From Achromobacter kerstersii (GTDB lineage: Bacteria; Pseudomonadota; Gammaproteobacteria; Burkholderiales; Burkholderiaceae_B), in assembly GCF_902859595.1 (NCBI RefSeq), contig NZ_CADIJQ010000007.1, positions 186,001 through 250,000 of the forward strand: a stretch of 64,000 bases of DNA, given 5' to 3'. The stretch's first letter is position 1; the number at the start of each line of letters is the position of its first letter. The notes beneath the pieces are model-generated. The model had not been told where the DNA came from, searched no databases, and saw nothing but the letters and a program-made list of their open reading frames with translations. A program made the translations under genes and the position numbers. Below, in pieces: positions 21,768-31,103 of this stretch.

Positions 21768-23413
21768 TGGGCAGACTCCTGGCGGGCGGGTTCCTGGCGC
21801 TTTTTCATGGCGTTGGTGTCGACGCAGCGCGCCGTGCCGGGCAGGGTGGGCGCAAGCGCCTTCATCTCGCCGCGCTGGATCTTGTTGGTGGTGGTGAGCG
21901 GCAGGCTGTCCACAAACGCCACATAGCCGGGCGCCTTGTAGTACGCCAGCTGCTCCAGGCACCACTGCACGATGCCGCGCGCGGCCTCCGCCATGGCGGA
22001 GGCGTCGGCGGGCAGGGATTCGGGCACCACGCAGGCCAGCACTTCGTCGCCGCGCACCGGGTCTGGCACGGCGGCCACCGCCACCGCTTTGACCAGCGGA
22101 TGCTGCATCAGCACGCTTTCCACTTCCACGGCGGAAATGTTTTCACCGCTGCGGCGAATCACGTTCTTCTTGCGGTCTACGAAGCGCAGCGCCCCGTCGG
22201 CTTCGCGGCGGACGATGTCGCCCGTGTGGAACCAGCCGTCCTGCCAGGCTTCATCGGTTGCGGCTTCGTCTTTCAGGTAGCCGGCAAAGAAGCCGTAGCG
22301 CGGGTCGTCGCCCGCATGGCGGACCAGCAGTTCGCCATGTTCGCCCACGGCGGCGGGCTGGCCGGCGTCGGTCACGATGCGCACGTCGACGTCATCTTCT
22401 TCGCGGCCGAAGCTGCTGGTGCCGATGTGGCGCGGTTCCTGGTTGGCGATGATGACGGCGCCCGCGCCGGTTTCGGTCATGGCCCAGGCTTCCAGCAAGG
22501 GGAAGCCGAAGCGCGCTTCAAAGGGCGCATGCAGCTTGCGGTCTACGCCCGCACCGAAACCGAAGCGGATGGCGGGCTGCAAGTCGTCGTCCGACGGCGC
22601 GGCCTTCATCAGGATGGCGGGCATGACGCCCAGGTAATGCAGCACGGTGGCGCCGGAGTCGCGCACGCTGTTCCACCATGTTTTGGGATGAAAGCGATCC
22701 AGCGGAATCAGGCAGCCGCCGGTCAGCACCATCGCCATGGCCGAATACGCCATCGCGTTCATGTGGACCAGCGGCAGCGGGGTCAGCATGCGTTCCTGGC
22801 CGGGGCGCAGCGCGGCCAGGCCGCCAATGCGCGCATACCAGCCACCCGCGTGCAGGAAGTAGCGGTTGGGCAGGATGCAGCCCTTGGGGCGGCCAGTCGT
22901 GCCAGACGTGTACAGCAGCGCGCACTCGGTCAGTTCGGTAGGCGCGGTATCGCCCAGCGGCGCGGCAAAGGGGGCGGCGGGCGGCGCGTCGTCCGGACCC
23001 ATCACGCGCAACGGGCGGCCCGCGCGTGCGGCGGCGGCCATCAGGTCGGCATGACGGTGCGGCAGGGCGACGGCCAAGGCGATCTCGGAGTGGCCGGTCA
23101 GGTATTCGAGTTCGGCCGCGCGCAGGTCGGGGTTGATCGGCACGACCGATACGCCCAGCGCGTTCAACGCGAACCAATGCAGGAAGAACGACGGGCGGTT
23201 CTCCAACAGCAGCCCCACGCGATGGCCATGGCCATAGCCCGCTTGGGCATAGGCGGCGCGCAGGGTGCCGATGGCATCCGCCGCGCGGGCGTAGCTGAGT
23301 TCGCCAACGTCGATGCCGTAGACGTCAGCGGTTTCCGGCAGGATGCACAGAAAGGGCTGGGCGCCGTAACGGGCGGCGGTGTCGCTGAAAGCCTGATGGA
23401 CGGTGGTGCTCAC
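21764..23413 (-). CDS. AMP-dependent acyl-CoA synthetase/ligase
   Basis: 549 residues of the ANL family. ALLYTSGTTGRPKG (P-loop, about 168-180), AWAMTETGAG, GWFHTGDI with the hinge Asp, and LTTTNKIQRGEMK near 510 with the catalytic lysine are all intact. It activates a carboxylic acid with ATP and coenzyme A in the cytosol. The substrate is unknown; the pathway context suggests an aromatic or ring-opened acid. It starts 9 bp after the dioxygenase beta gene ends and overlaps the thiolase-like gene by 4 bp. Confidence 0.9.
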   Translation of the reverse strand: MSTTVHQAFSDTAARYGAQPFLCILPETADVYGIDVGELSYARAADAIGTLRAAYAQAGYGHGHRVGLLLENRPSFFLHWFALNALGVSVVPINPDLRAAELEYLTGHSEIALAVALPHRHADLMAAAARAGRPLRVMGPDDAPPAAPFAAPLGDTAPTELTECALLYTSGTTGRPKGCILPNRYFLHAGGWYARIGGLAALRPGQERMLTPLPLVHMNAMAYSAMAMVLTGGCLIPLDRFHPKTWWNSVRDSGATVLHYLGVMPAILMKAAPSDDDLQPAIRFGFGAGVDRKLHAPFEARFGFPLLEAWAMTETGAGAVIIANQEPRHIGTSSFGREEDDVDVRIVTDAGQPAAVGEHGELLVRHAGDDPRYGFFAGYLKDEAATDEAWQDGWFHTGDIVRREADGALRFVDRKKNVIRRSGENISAVEVESVLMQHPLVKAVAVAAVPDPVRGDEVLACVVPESLPADASAMAEAARGIVQWCLEQLAYYKAPGYVAFVDSLPLTTTNKIQRGEMKALAPTLPGTARCVDTNAMKKRQEPARQESAQ

Positions 23414-23422
23414 AAGCCGCTC

Positions 23423-23914
23423 CTACATGAACAGTTGGATGTTGCCGAAGGCGGCATCGCAGTTGACGAGGTCAACGCGCTTCAAGCGGATGCGCAGCGC
23501 GCCGTCCTGCTCGACCAGGTGATGCGTGGCCCAGCCGGCAAACAGCGTCTGCGTGTCCTGCCGGGTTTCGACGTAGTGGAAGGCGGTGCGCACCACATGC
23601 CGGCCTTCGTTAGGCGCGGCGTCCGGGTGGCCGTGTTCCACCGTGGGCGCTTGCAGCAGGTGATGGCAACGGCTCTTGGGTTGCTGCGAAAACGTGCGCT
23701 GGCCGGCCAGCCGTTCCACGCGTACGCGCAACAGCAGCTTGTCTTCGTACATCAATGAGGCATGCAGCTTCGGGTCGGTCTGGCCATGCGCCAGCGGCAT
23801 CCAGTAGTACCCGTCTTCGGTGTACAGGTTCAGCCAGTCTTCAAAGCGCAGCTCGTCCAGCAGGCGCGCTTCGGCGTAGACAAAATCAATCAACTCGCGG
23901 TCGCTTGCGCTCAT
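23423..23914 (-). CDS. Ring-hydroxylating dioxygenase beta subunit
   Basis: 163 residues with the NTF2/SnoaL-like fold of Rieske oxygenase beta subunits: FVYAEARLLDELRFEDWLNLYTEDGYYWMPL near the start is diagnostic. It gives structure to the alpha3beta3 oxygenase. The start MSASDRELIDF overlaps the alpha stop by 4 bp (ATGA), which fixes it; a longer upstream frame is not needed. Confidence 0.9.
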   Translation of the reverse strand: MSASDRELIDFVYAEARLLDELRFEDWLNLYTEDGYYWMPLAHGQTDPKLHASLMYEDKLLLRVRVERLAGQRTFSQQPKSRCHHLLQAPTVEHGHPDAAPNEGRHVVRTAFHYVETRQDTQTLFAGWATHHLVEQDGALRIRLKRVDLVNCDAAFGNIQLFM

Positions 23915-25230
23915 ACCGACTCCGGTCCGGTCATGTAGCGGCCCCATGCGCGGTACTGGTTGCGCATCTGCCATTCATTGGTGCCGTTGGTGGTGACGTT
24001 TTTCTGGCCGGCTTCATCCGGGGTGTACAGACGGCCCACGTTGACCCAGTCGCGCGCCCGCGAATTCAAACCGTCTTGCGCGCGTTCGTACATTTCCAGA
24101 TCGTCATGGCCGACAACGGACGTGGGCGCGTTGATCAGCCGGTTGTACATAAGCGTGCGTTCCAGCAGCAGGTCGGGCGCGCCCACCAGGCGGAACGTCC
24201 ACGATTCCACCAGCGTGCGGTCGGCGGCGATGGGCTTGAAGATGCGCAGCGTCTGGATCGGGCCCTTCACCATGATGTTGGGGAAGTACACAGTGTTGTG
24301 GCGCACATCGCCCAGAATCTGCTTGGCGCGTTCTTCGCCATAGGCTTCAACCATCGAATCCCAGTAACCCGGCACGCCCGAGTACGACGCGTGGATGGAG
24401 TCCGATACGCCGGTATGCCCGTGGCCGTTTTCCCACACGCGTATGCCCATGTTCTCGAAGAATTCATACGGCGAGATAAAGGGCGCAAACAGTTCCACCG
24501 CCATCGGTTTGGGCGTGCCTTCCGGCGCCTGTTCCCACACCTTCACGGCGGTGCCGGCCGACGATTCATGCGCCACCATCGGGTGGCAGGTGTCGGTCTG
24601 GTTGTCGACCAGCATCTTCCAGTTGCAACGATGCATGTAGCGCAGCACGCCGCCAGCCACTTCCAGCCGGCCTTCCGGGGACCGGTCAACCATGTTGTCC
24701 AGCGTGGACAAGGATTCGCCGAAGAAGTCCTCGAACGACTGGCCTTCCGGATTCAAGCGGCAGAACACGAAGCCGCGATGGTTCTTCACGTCTTTGACGG
24801 CCGCCATGCCCTGGCTGGCTTCGCAGTTTTCCAGGCCGGTGTTTTCGTAGCCTTTCTTCAGCGGAATCGACAGCAGGCTGCCATCGGTCTTGAACGTCCA
24901 GGCGTGGTAGGGGCAGCGGAAGAACTTGCCGGTGTTGCCACAGGCCTCGCCCGCCACCATCGTGCCCTTGTGCGGACAGCGGTTGTGCAGCACGCGCACG
25001 GTCTTGTCGCTATGGCGCACCATCACCACGGGCTGGTTGCCGACGGTGGTGGTGATGTAGTCGCCGTTGTTCGGCACCTGGCTGTCGTGCCCGACGTAGA
25101 CCCAGGTGTTGGCGTACAGGCGCTCCATTTCCAGGTCGAACAGTTCCTGGTCGATGAACAGGTCTTTGTGGACTTCCGTGTCGCGCAGCAGGGCGCGGAT
25201 GGCGTCGGGGTTGTCTCGGTATTTGGCCAT
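23911..25230 (-). CDS. Rieske ring-hydroxylating dioxygenase alpha subunit
   Basis: 439 residues. The Rieske [2Fe-2S] ligands are C85, H87, C106 and H109 (CPHKG ... CPYHAW). The catalytic iron site shows D209/N210 and the facial His pair H216 and H221 (DNQTDTCHPMVAH). The family dihydroxylates or monohydroxylates an aromatic ring with O2 and NADH-derived electrons. The benzoate/anthranilate-like type of this alpha, with separate beta and a PDR-type reductase, matches a two-component oxygenase for an aromatic acid. Substrate not predictable from sequence. Confidence 0.92.
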   Translation of the reverse strand: MAKYRDNPDAIRALLRDTEVHKDLFIDQELFDLEMERLYANTWVYVGHDSQVPNNGDYITTTVGNQPVVMVRHSDKTVRVLHNRCPHKGTMVAGEACGNTGKFFRCPYHAWTFKTDGSLLSIPLKKGYENTGLENCEASQGMAAVKDVKNHRGFVFCRLNPEGQSFEDFFGESLSTLDNMVDRSPEGRLEVAGGVLRYMHRCNWKMLVDNQTDTCHPMVAHESSAGTAVKVWEQAPEGTPKPMAVELFAPFISPYEFFENMGIRVWENGHGHTGVSDSIHASYSGVPGYWDSMVEAYGEERAKQILGDVRHNTVYFPNIMVKGPIQTLRIFKPIAADRTLVESWTFRLVGAPDLLLERTLMYNRLINAPTSVVGHDDLEMYERAQDGLNSRARDWVNVGRLYTPDEAGQKNVTTNGTNEWQMRNQYRAWGRYMTGPESV

Positions 25231-25261
25231 GGTCGCTTCCTTGTCGTCGGGGCCGGCGGCC

Positions 25262-26239
25262 TTACAGGTCCAGCACCAGACGCGCCGACTTTGCGCGCGA
25301 GATGCAGATCTGGATGATCTTGCCGCTGGCCTTCTCGGTATCCGAGAGGTAGTAGTCGCGATGATCGGGTTCGCCTTCCAGCACGGTCGCCTGGCAGACG
25401 CCGCATTCGCCGCGCTTGCAGTCGAACATCGGGTCGCAGCCTTCTTCTTCCATGACGTCGACGATGGTTTTGTCGGCGGGTATGGTCAGCGTGCGGCCGG
25501 ATTGGCGCAGCTCGACTTCAAAGGGCTGGTCGCCGGCTTGCGCCGCGGCGGTGGCGAAGAGTTCGAAGTGGACGTGGGCATCGGGCCAATGGCGGGCCTT
25601 GGCGCCTGCGATGACGGCGTCGATCAGGCCCTTGGGGCCGCACACGTACAGGTGCTGGCGCGGTGACGCTGCGGCCAGCACGGCTTGCAGGTCGAAACGG
25701 CAGGACGGGTCGTCGTCGGCATGAACGGAAAGGGCGTCGCCAGCCAGCGCTTCAAGCTCGGGCAGGAAGGCCAGCTGATCTTTGCTGCGGCCACAGTAGT
25801 GCAGATGAAAGTCGCGGCCGGCGGCCTTCAGCGCGGCGGCCATGGACGCCACCGGCGTGATGCCGATGCCGCCCGCGATCAACACCACGGGCTCGTCGCC
25901 CGCCGGCGATTCATGCAGCGGGAAATCGTTCTTGGGGCCTTCGACGCTAAGCGTGTCGCCTTCGGCGAGCCCATGCATGTGGCGCGATCCGCCCTGGCTG
26001 GTTTCTTCCAGCCGCACACCCAGCCGGTATTCCTGGGGTTCGGCGAAGTGATTGGCTTGCGGTGCCAGCTGCACCAGCGAATAGCAGCGCGGCTCGCGCA
26101 AGCCGGGCACCGTTACCTTCAAATGCGCGCCGGGGCCGAAGGCGGGCAGGGGGCCGGCGTCTTCACGGGCCAGACGGAAGGATCGGATCAGCGGCGACTC
26201 TTGCCGGACTTCGCGGATGATGAGTTTCAGTGTCTGCAC
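25262..26239 (-). CDS. Oxygenase reductase (flavin, NAD and 2Fe-2S, PDR type)
   Basis: About 325 residues. An FMN/FAD-binding barrel (RCYSLVQLAP), an NAD domain (LIAGGIGITPVASM, YVCGPKGLIDAV) and a C-terminal plant-type ferredoxin with CKRGECGVC near 271-280 and a last Cys in IQICIS. This order is that of phthalate dioxygenase reductase. It passes electrons from NADH to the Rieske oxygenase encoded next. The start is taken as the GTG of VQTLKLII, 26 bp after the iorB stop; an ATG 72 bp further upstream would overlap iorB and adds unrelated residues. Confidence 0.88.
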   Translation of the reverse strand: MQTLKLIIREVRQESPLIRSFRLAREDAGPLPAFGPGAHLKVTVPGLREPRCYSLVQLAPQANHFAEPQEYRLGVRLEETSQGGSRHMHGLAEGDTLSVEGPKNDFPLHESPAGDEPVVLIAGGIGITPVASMAAALKAAGRDFHLHYCGRSKDQLAFLPELEALAGDALSVHADDDPSCRFDLQAVLAAASPRQHLYVCGPKGLIDAVIAGAKARHWPDAHVHFELFATAAAQAGDQPFEVELRQSGRTLTIPADKTIVDVMEEEGCDPMFDCKRGECGVCQATVLEGEPDHRDYYLSDTEKASGKIIQICISRAKSARLVLDL

Positions 26240-26265
26240 GGCGTTTGTCTCTATCGGTATTCGAA

Positions 26266-27810
26266 TCAGGCAGCCAGCTTTTCGGCCAGCTGACGTTCCA
26301 TGGGGCCGCACTTTTCATCGGCCAGCGCGGTGTCGCGCAAGGCGCGCAATGACTCGGCCGCATCCGGCCGGCCCACCAGTTGCGCGGCTGCCGCAAGCAG
26401 TTGGCGGTACTTGCCGCCACCGCGCACATGCGTGTCGCTATAGCCCTTGACCAGCCGGCGGCAGTTGACGGTTTCAACGGCCAGCGCATAGTCCTGCGGC
26501 GCGAGCTTCGTGATCAGGTCCAGCCATTGCTGCAAGCCTTCGGATTCAATCTGGTGGCGCAGCGTGCGGCGGCGAAAGCGGCGCATGCCAGCCAGCGAAT
26601 ACAGCATCAGGAAGCCGCCGAGCGTGCCACTTTGCATCAGCCGCCCCTTGCCCAGCCGGCGTTCCACAAAGCCGCCAAAGGCCTTGGAGCCTTCAAGCCA
26701 GCGGCCCAGCCCTGTGGGCAAGGTGCCGCAAATTTCTTCCAGGCGCGGGTGCATGTAGTCGGTGGTCATGACCAGTTGGTCGGGGCGCGCGCCCACTTCT
26801 TGACGAATGCGGTCAAAGCGGGTGCCGCGCGTTTTCAGGTCGGCCACGCGTATCACGTCGTCGTACGCCATGGCGGTGGCGACATAGCGCGCGGCCGCAC
26901 AGGTCAACGCCCATTGCTGGGCGTCGCCGCCGTGTTGCGCGTCAAGATCGCGCAGCGCCTTCATGCGGCGCAGGTAGTCGGTGGCGTAAGCCAGATCCTG
27001 GAATTCAATCTGGCGGCGCACGCCGGCCGTCAGCATGGGCTGCGCACAGGCGGGGAAGTCGCGCTTGATGGTGTCCAGCAAGGCTTGCGCCTTGGGGCTG
27101 GCGGCGCGTTCCGGCACGTTGGGAACGGGGCGCGTCAGGTCGATGGCGGCGGGTTGCGCGGGCGCCTGATGCGCGGCATCGAAACCCAGCGCAAAGGCGC
27201 GCAGGCTGGCGTCCACGCCCAGGCCCGCGCGGCGCACGGTGGCTTCGTAGTCTTCGCGTGAAAACGGCAAGGCGCCGCTGCCCGCCACGGCGCCGAACAG
27301 GCTGGCGCTGATGACGCTGCCCGCGCGGTCGGCCAGGTCTTGCAGGTCGAAACACAGAAAGCGCTTGGCGGCGGCGCGGCCGGCTTCCAGCACTTTGTTG
27401 GGGTCGGCGATGCCGTTGCCGGGGGCGGATTTTTCGCTGACGGCGTAGCTGCGGTGCGATGACGACAGCAGGACGGTGCGTTCAGGTGTGACCAGGCCGC
27501 GCTGAATGGCGCGGCCGCCTTCCATCAGTTCAGCCGCCACCACCAGGTCCACATCGCCGGGGGTAGGCATCAGCGCCAGCGCGGGCGGGCGTCCGGCGCG
27601 CTGCACATCCGCTTCGGGCAGCAGTTCCAGGTAGTAGATGGTGGCGCCGGTACGCTGCGCCACGCCCGGCACGGAGGTGGTCTGCGCCCACCATCCGGCG
27701 TGCTCGGCCATGTCGACGATCCAGTCGGCCAATACGCCGCCGCCCTGGCCGCCCATGGCCAGGATGGCGATCTTGATCGGGTTGCCTTGCTGCAATGCCA
27801 CCGGGTTCAT
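26266..27810 (-). CDS. iorB: Indolepyruvate ferredoxin oxidoreductase beta subunit with C-terminal extension
   Basis: 514 residues. The N-terminal about 220 are the pyruvate-ferredoxin-oxidoreductase gamma-type domain (ILAMGGQGGGVLADW at 14-28, VVAAELMEGGRA, VISASLFGAVAGSG). The rest is an alpha-helical extension typical of long proteobacterial IorB proteins (DUF6537-like), much longer than the archaeal subunit (about 200). With IorA it oxidatively decarboxylates arylpyruvates to arylacetyl-CoA. AAGGA lies before the ATG, 13 bp after the iorA stop. Confidence 0.88.
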   Translation of the reverse strand: MNPVALQQGNPIKIAILAMGGQGGGVLADWIVDMAEHAGWWAQTTSVPGVAQRTGATIYYLELLPEADVQRAGRPPALALMPTPGDVDLVVAAELMEGGRAIQRGLVTPERTVLLSSSHRSYAVSEKSAPGNGIADPNKVLEAGRAAAKRFLCFDLQDLADRAGSVISASLFGAVAGSGALPFSREDYEATVRRAGLGVDASLRAFALGFDAAHQAPAQPAAIDLTRPVPNVPERAASPKAQALLDTIKRDFPACAQPMLTAGVRRQIEFQDLAYATDYLRRMKALRDLDAQHGGDAQQWALTCAAARYVATAMAYDDVIRVADLKTRGTRFDRIRQEVGARPDQLVMTTDYMHPRLEEICGTLPTGLGRWLEGSKAFGGFVERRLGKGRLMQSGTLGGFLMLYSLAGMRRFRRRTLRHQIESEGLQQWLDLITKLAPQDYALAVETVNCRRLVKGYSDTHVRGGGKYRQLLAAAAQLVGRPDAAESLRALRDTALADEKCGPMERQLAEKLAA

Positions 27811-27823
27811 GAAAGCGTTGTCC

Positions 27824-30103
27824 TTACAGGGCGTATTGAGCCAGCCGCGCGGCGCGGCGGCGTTGCAGGAAACCAATGACCGCACCGCGCACACGCGCCA
27901 TGAAACGGTCGCTGCCTGTCGGGTTGTGGACGATGTCGGCGCGGTAGAAAGACGGGCACAGCACGGCGGCATGCGCCACTTCGCCGCAGTTGCCGCAGCC
28001 GACGCAGCTGCTTTCCACATGCGCGACGGGGTCTTCTTTCAAGGGGTCGCCGCTGTCCTTCACGGACAAGGACGGACAGCCCGACAGCCGGATACAGGCG
28101 TGGTCGCCGGTGCAGACGTCGGGGTCCACGCCAAAGCGTTCCTTGACCATGCGGCGGCCTTCCTTGACGGCCTTGTTGAACAGCGGCTTCACGCGGCGCT
28201 GCTTGTTCAGCATGCATTCCGACTGCGCGATGATGACCTTCGGGCCTTTGATGTCGGTGGTCAGCGCTTCTTCGATAGTGGCGCGCACCTTGGCCACGTC
28301 GTACGTGCGGTCCAGCGTGCGCACCCATTTCACGCCGACGCCGCGCACGGCATGGTCGATGGGGTTGTTGGTGGAGCGGTCGGGGTTGTCGGCGCGGGAC
28401 GACAGAATGTCTTGCCCGCCGGTTGCCGACGCGTAGAAGTTGTCGACGATGACGATGACGCCGTCGTACTTGTTGAATACCGCGTTGCCGATGCCGGACG
28501 ACAGGCCGTTATGCCAGAAGCCGCCGTCGCCCATGATGGAAATGGGCCGCTTGGCGGCCGGCACGTTGAACGCCGCCGCGCTGGAGGCGCCCAGGCCGTA
28601 GCCCATGGTAGTGGCGCCCAGGTTGAAGGGCGGCAGGATGGAAAAAAGATGGCAGCCGATATCGCAGGAAATATGGTGCTGGCCCAGCGTTTCCTGCGCC
28701 AGCGTCAGCGCGGAAAAGATGGGGCGTTCGGGGCAGCCCGTACAGAACCCGGCGGGGCGCGGCGGCACGACCGAAGCCAGGCCTGCCACCTGCTTGTGGA
28801 AGGTAATGGGCTGCTCAGTGGGTGGTGCGGCGGGCTTTGCCGCAGGCTTCGGGCGCGACAGTTCGGTGATTTCCAACTGCCGGGCTTCAGGATCGGCACC
28901 GGCACCGGCACCGGCATCGGCGCTTGCCGCAGCCTGCGCATCCACCGCCACCGCTGCGTGCGTCTGCAACGATTCCGGGCGATGCCGCTTCAAGAATTCG
29001 TGCAAGCCATCACGCATCACTTGCGTGGTGTATTCGCCCGCCATCGGCAGCACGTCCTTGCCGGACAGATGCGTATCGATGCCGGCCTTGCGCAACACCG
29101 CATGCAGGTTCTGTTCGATGTAGTCGGGCTGGCCTTCTTCCAGCAGCAGCACGGCACGCTTGCCGCGGCAGAATTCGGTGACCTCGTCTTCGATGACGGG
29201 ATAGGTCACGTTCATGACGTACAGGGGAATGCGGCTGTTGCCGAAGTTGTCGGCCAGGCCCAGCAACTGCAATGCGCGGATGACGCCGTTGTACAGGCCG
29301 CCTTGCAGGATCAGGCCGATGTCGTTCTGGTCGCCGTCAAAGTGCTCGTTGAGCTGGTGTTCCTTGATGTAGCGGATGGCGGCGGGCCAGCGTTCTTTGA
29401 TCTTTTCCTGTTCGTGCAGGAAGGACGCGGGCGGCAGCACGATGCGGCTGGTGTCGCGCGCCGGGCTTTCCAACGCTTCGGCCAGCGAGAACGCGGGCCG
29501 TTTGTTTTCCTTGGCGATGAAGCGGCCATGCACGTGGCAGCCGCGGATGCGCAGTTGCAGCATCACCGGCGTCTTGCTGGCTTCGGACAATGCAAAGCCG
29601 TCTTCCACGGCCTTGACCATGCTTTCCAGGTTGGGGCGCGGGTCCAGCAGCCAGATCTGCGACTTCATGGCGAACGCGTGCGAGCGTTCCTGCATGATGG
29701 ACGAGCCTTCGCCGTAGTCTTCGCCCACGATGACGAGCGCGCCGCCCGTGACGCCGCCGGAGGCCAGGTTGGCCAGCGCGTCCGACGCGACGTTGGTGCC
29801 GACAGTGGATTTCCACGTGACGGCACCGCGAATGGGGTACATGACGGAGGCGGCCAGCGTGGCGGCGGCGGTGGCTTCCGAGGCGCTGGCCTCGAAGTGC
29901 ACGCCCAGTTCCTGAAGGATGTCGTTGGCATCCGCCAGCACATCCATCAGGTGGGAAATGGGTGAGCCCTGATAGCCCGCGACATACCCCACGCCCGACT
30001 GCAACAGCCCCTTCGTGACGGCCAGAATGCCTTCGCCGCGAAACTCTTCGCCGGCCCCGATGCGCAACTGCTGGACTTCTTTCTTGAAAGACCTTTCAGC
30101 CAT
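27824..30103 (-). CDS. iorA: Indolepyruvate ferredoxin oxidoreductase alpha subunit
   Basis: 759 residues. An N-terminal 2-oxoacid oxidoreductase alpha-type domain is followed by an Ala/Pro-rich linker near 385-440 and the thiamine-diphosphate domain with GDGGFWHNGL at about 525 and a cofactor-binding Asn in IVDNFY. Two ferredoxin-type cysteine clusters (CTGDHACIRLSGC and CVGCGNCGEVAHAAVLC, about 664-720) wire electrons out. It acts on indolepyruvate, phenylpyruvate or hydroxyphenylpyruvate in known bacteria. It is the first gene of the long minus-strand catabolic cluster and starts 82 bp after a good promoter. Activity in an aerobe would need an electron acceptor encoded elsewhere. Confidence 0.92.
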   Translation of the reverse strand: MAERSFKKEVQQLRIGAGEEFRGEGILAVTKGLLQSGVGYVAGYQGSPISHLMDVLADANDILQELGVHFEASASEATAAATLAASVMYPIRGAVTWKSTVGTNVASDALANLASGGVTGGALVIVGEDYGEGSSIMQERSHAFAMKSQIWLLDPRPNLESMVKAVEDGFALSEASKTPVMLQLRIRGCHVHGRFIAKENKRPAFSLAEALESPARDTSRIVLPPASFLHEQEKIKERWPAAIRYIKEHQLNEHFDGDQNDIGLILQGGLYNGVIRALQLLGLADNFGNSRIPLYVMNVTYPVIEDEVTEFCRGKRAVLLLEEGQPDYIEQNLHAVLRKAGIDTHLSGKDVLPMAGEYTTQVMRDGLHEFLKRHRPESLQTHAAVAVDAQAAASADAGAGAGADPEARQLEITELSRPKPAAKPAAPPTEQPITFHKQVAGLASVVPPRPAGFCTGCPERPIFSALTLAQETLGQHHISCDIGCHLFSILPPFNLGATTMGYGLGASSAAAFNVPAAKRPISIMGDGGFWHNGLSSGIGNAVFNKYDGVIVIVDNFYASATGGQDILSSRADNPDRSTNNPIDHAVRGVGVKWVRTLDRTYDVAKVRATIEEALTTDIKGPKVIIAQSECMLNKQRRVKPLFNKAVKEGRRMVKERFGVDPDVCTGDHACIRLSGCPSLSVKDSGDPLKEDPVAHVESSCVGCGNCGEVAHAAVLCPSFYRADIVHNPTGSDRFMARVRGAVIGFLQRRRAARLAQYAL

Positions 30104-30191
30104 CTCGAACTCCTTCGCGGGCCGGCGCGCCGGTCCTCAAGCCTTGCTGCCATGCAGCATCGTCGTGTCACGAAATTTCCGTCTGAAAAAT

Positions 30192-30240
30192 ACTTTAGGA
30201 GTCAACGTTTTAGCTGTCAACAAAAAAGATGAAATTTCAT
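30192..30240 (-). promoter_or_regulatory. Promoter of the ior/dioxygenase cluster with adjoining palindrome
   Basis: Read on the minus strand, TTGACA (30215-30220) and TAAAGT (30192-30197) are spaced by exactly 17 bp, a strong sigma-70 match. Eight bp upstream of the -35 is the perfect 12-bp palindrome ATGAAATTTCAT (30229-30240), a plausible site for the divergent MarR regulator. The whole 30104-30472 gap is markedly AT-richer than its surroundings and otherwise holds nothing recognisable. Confidence 0.7.
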
Positions 30241-30472
30241 GGAAATCAAAAAATATCACGCTAAAACAAGGGTGTATATACTGGTTGTTCTCTAGTCCCA
30301 TGGCAGTATTCTGGCGCTGTCATGGTGCAAAAACGGGTTGCGATTTCGGGTATACCCTGTGCTGCGCAACAGCATTGCGGCACAACATGGCGCGCGTTTG
30401 CGCCGTCGTGGTGCAATGCCTTTTTTCGGCCGTCGGCCATCCATGAATTCCGGTGCGTGGGAGCAAAGCAAC

Positions 30473-30979
30473 ATGCGGTTGGACAAGCAGCGGGACACGC
30501 TTCTGACAGGACGCAGCGCGGCGGGGCCGCGTTTCGTTGACGGCTATCTGGCCTATCTGCTGGCGCAGGCCAGCCAGCGCATTTCGGCCGAATTCCATTT
30601 GCAGGTGAAGGCGGCGGGGCTGTCGGTGACCGAATGGCGGGTGCTGGCCAGCCTGGAGGGCAGCCCCGGCGAAACCATCGGCACGCTGGCGGTGCTGGCC
30701 ATTACCAAGCAGCCCACGCTGAGCAAGGTGGTGCAGCGGATGGAAGCCGAAGGGCTGGTGGCGCGCACCGGCGTGCGGGCAGACCGGCGCCAGACGCGCG
30801 TCTGCATCACCACCAAAGGCACGCATCTGATCGCGAGCCTGTGCGAACAGGCCTTGCAGCATCAGAAGGCGGTGCTGGCGCCGTTTGGCGAAGAGAAGGC
30901 CGCGCTGCTGATCGAGATGCTGGGCACGCTGATGACCGAGCACGTTCCGCTGGAATTGCCGATTGACGCGGACGAGTAG
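30473..30979 (+). CDS. MarR-family transcriptional regulator
   Basis: 168 residues, winged helix-turn-helix of the MarR family: LAYLLAQASQRISAEF dimerisation helix, LSVTEWRVLASL, ITKQPTLSKVVQRMEAEGLVART recognition helix and the wing RADRRQTRVCITTKG. MarR proteins usually repress a divergent catabolic operon and are released by the pathway's acid or CoA thioester. It faces iorA across 369 bp with a palindrome beside the cluster promoter. The ATG at 30473 sits about 10 bp after GGGAG; an in-frame ATG at 30443 is an alternative. Confidence 0.88.
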   Translation: MRLDKQRDTLLTGRSAAGPRFVDGYLAYLLAQASQRISAEFHLQVKAAGLSVTEWRVLASLEGSPGETIGTLAVLAITKQPTLSKVVQRMEAEGLVARTGVRADRRQTRVCITTKGTHLIASLCEQALQHQKAVLAPFGEEKAALLIEMLGTLMTEHVPLELPIDADE

Positions 30980-31103
30980 GAATCCGGGCAAGCCGTGCCG
31001 CGGATGAGCCGAACGGCGCGTGAGCCTTGCCGGGGACGCGCCGGGCTGCGCGTGAACGGGCCCGTTGCATCCGCGCACTCGAACATCGTTCGATCCAATT
31101 ATT

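Noticed and set aside
31079..31093. TCGAAC-ATC-GTTCGA dyad as a terminator of the MarR gene
   Set aside because: Six-base stem, few GC pairs, T-rich only loosely afterwards. More likely an operator, and mentioned only with the promoter.
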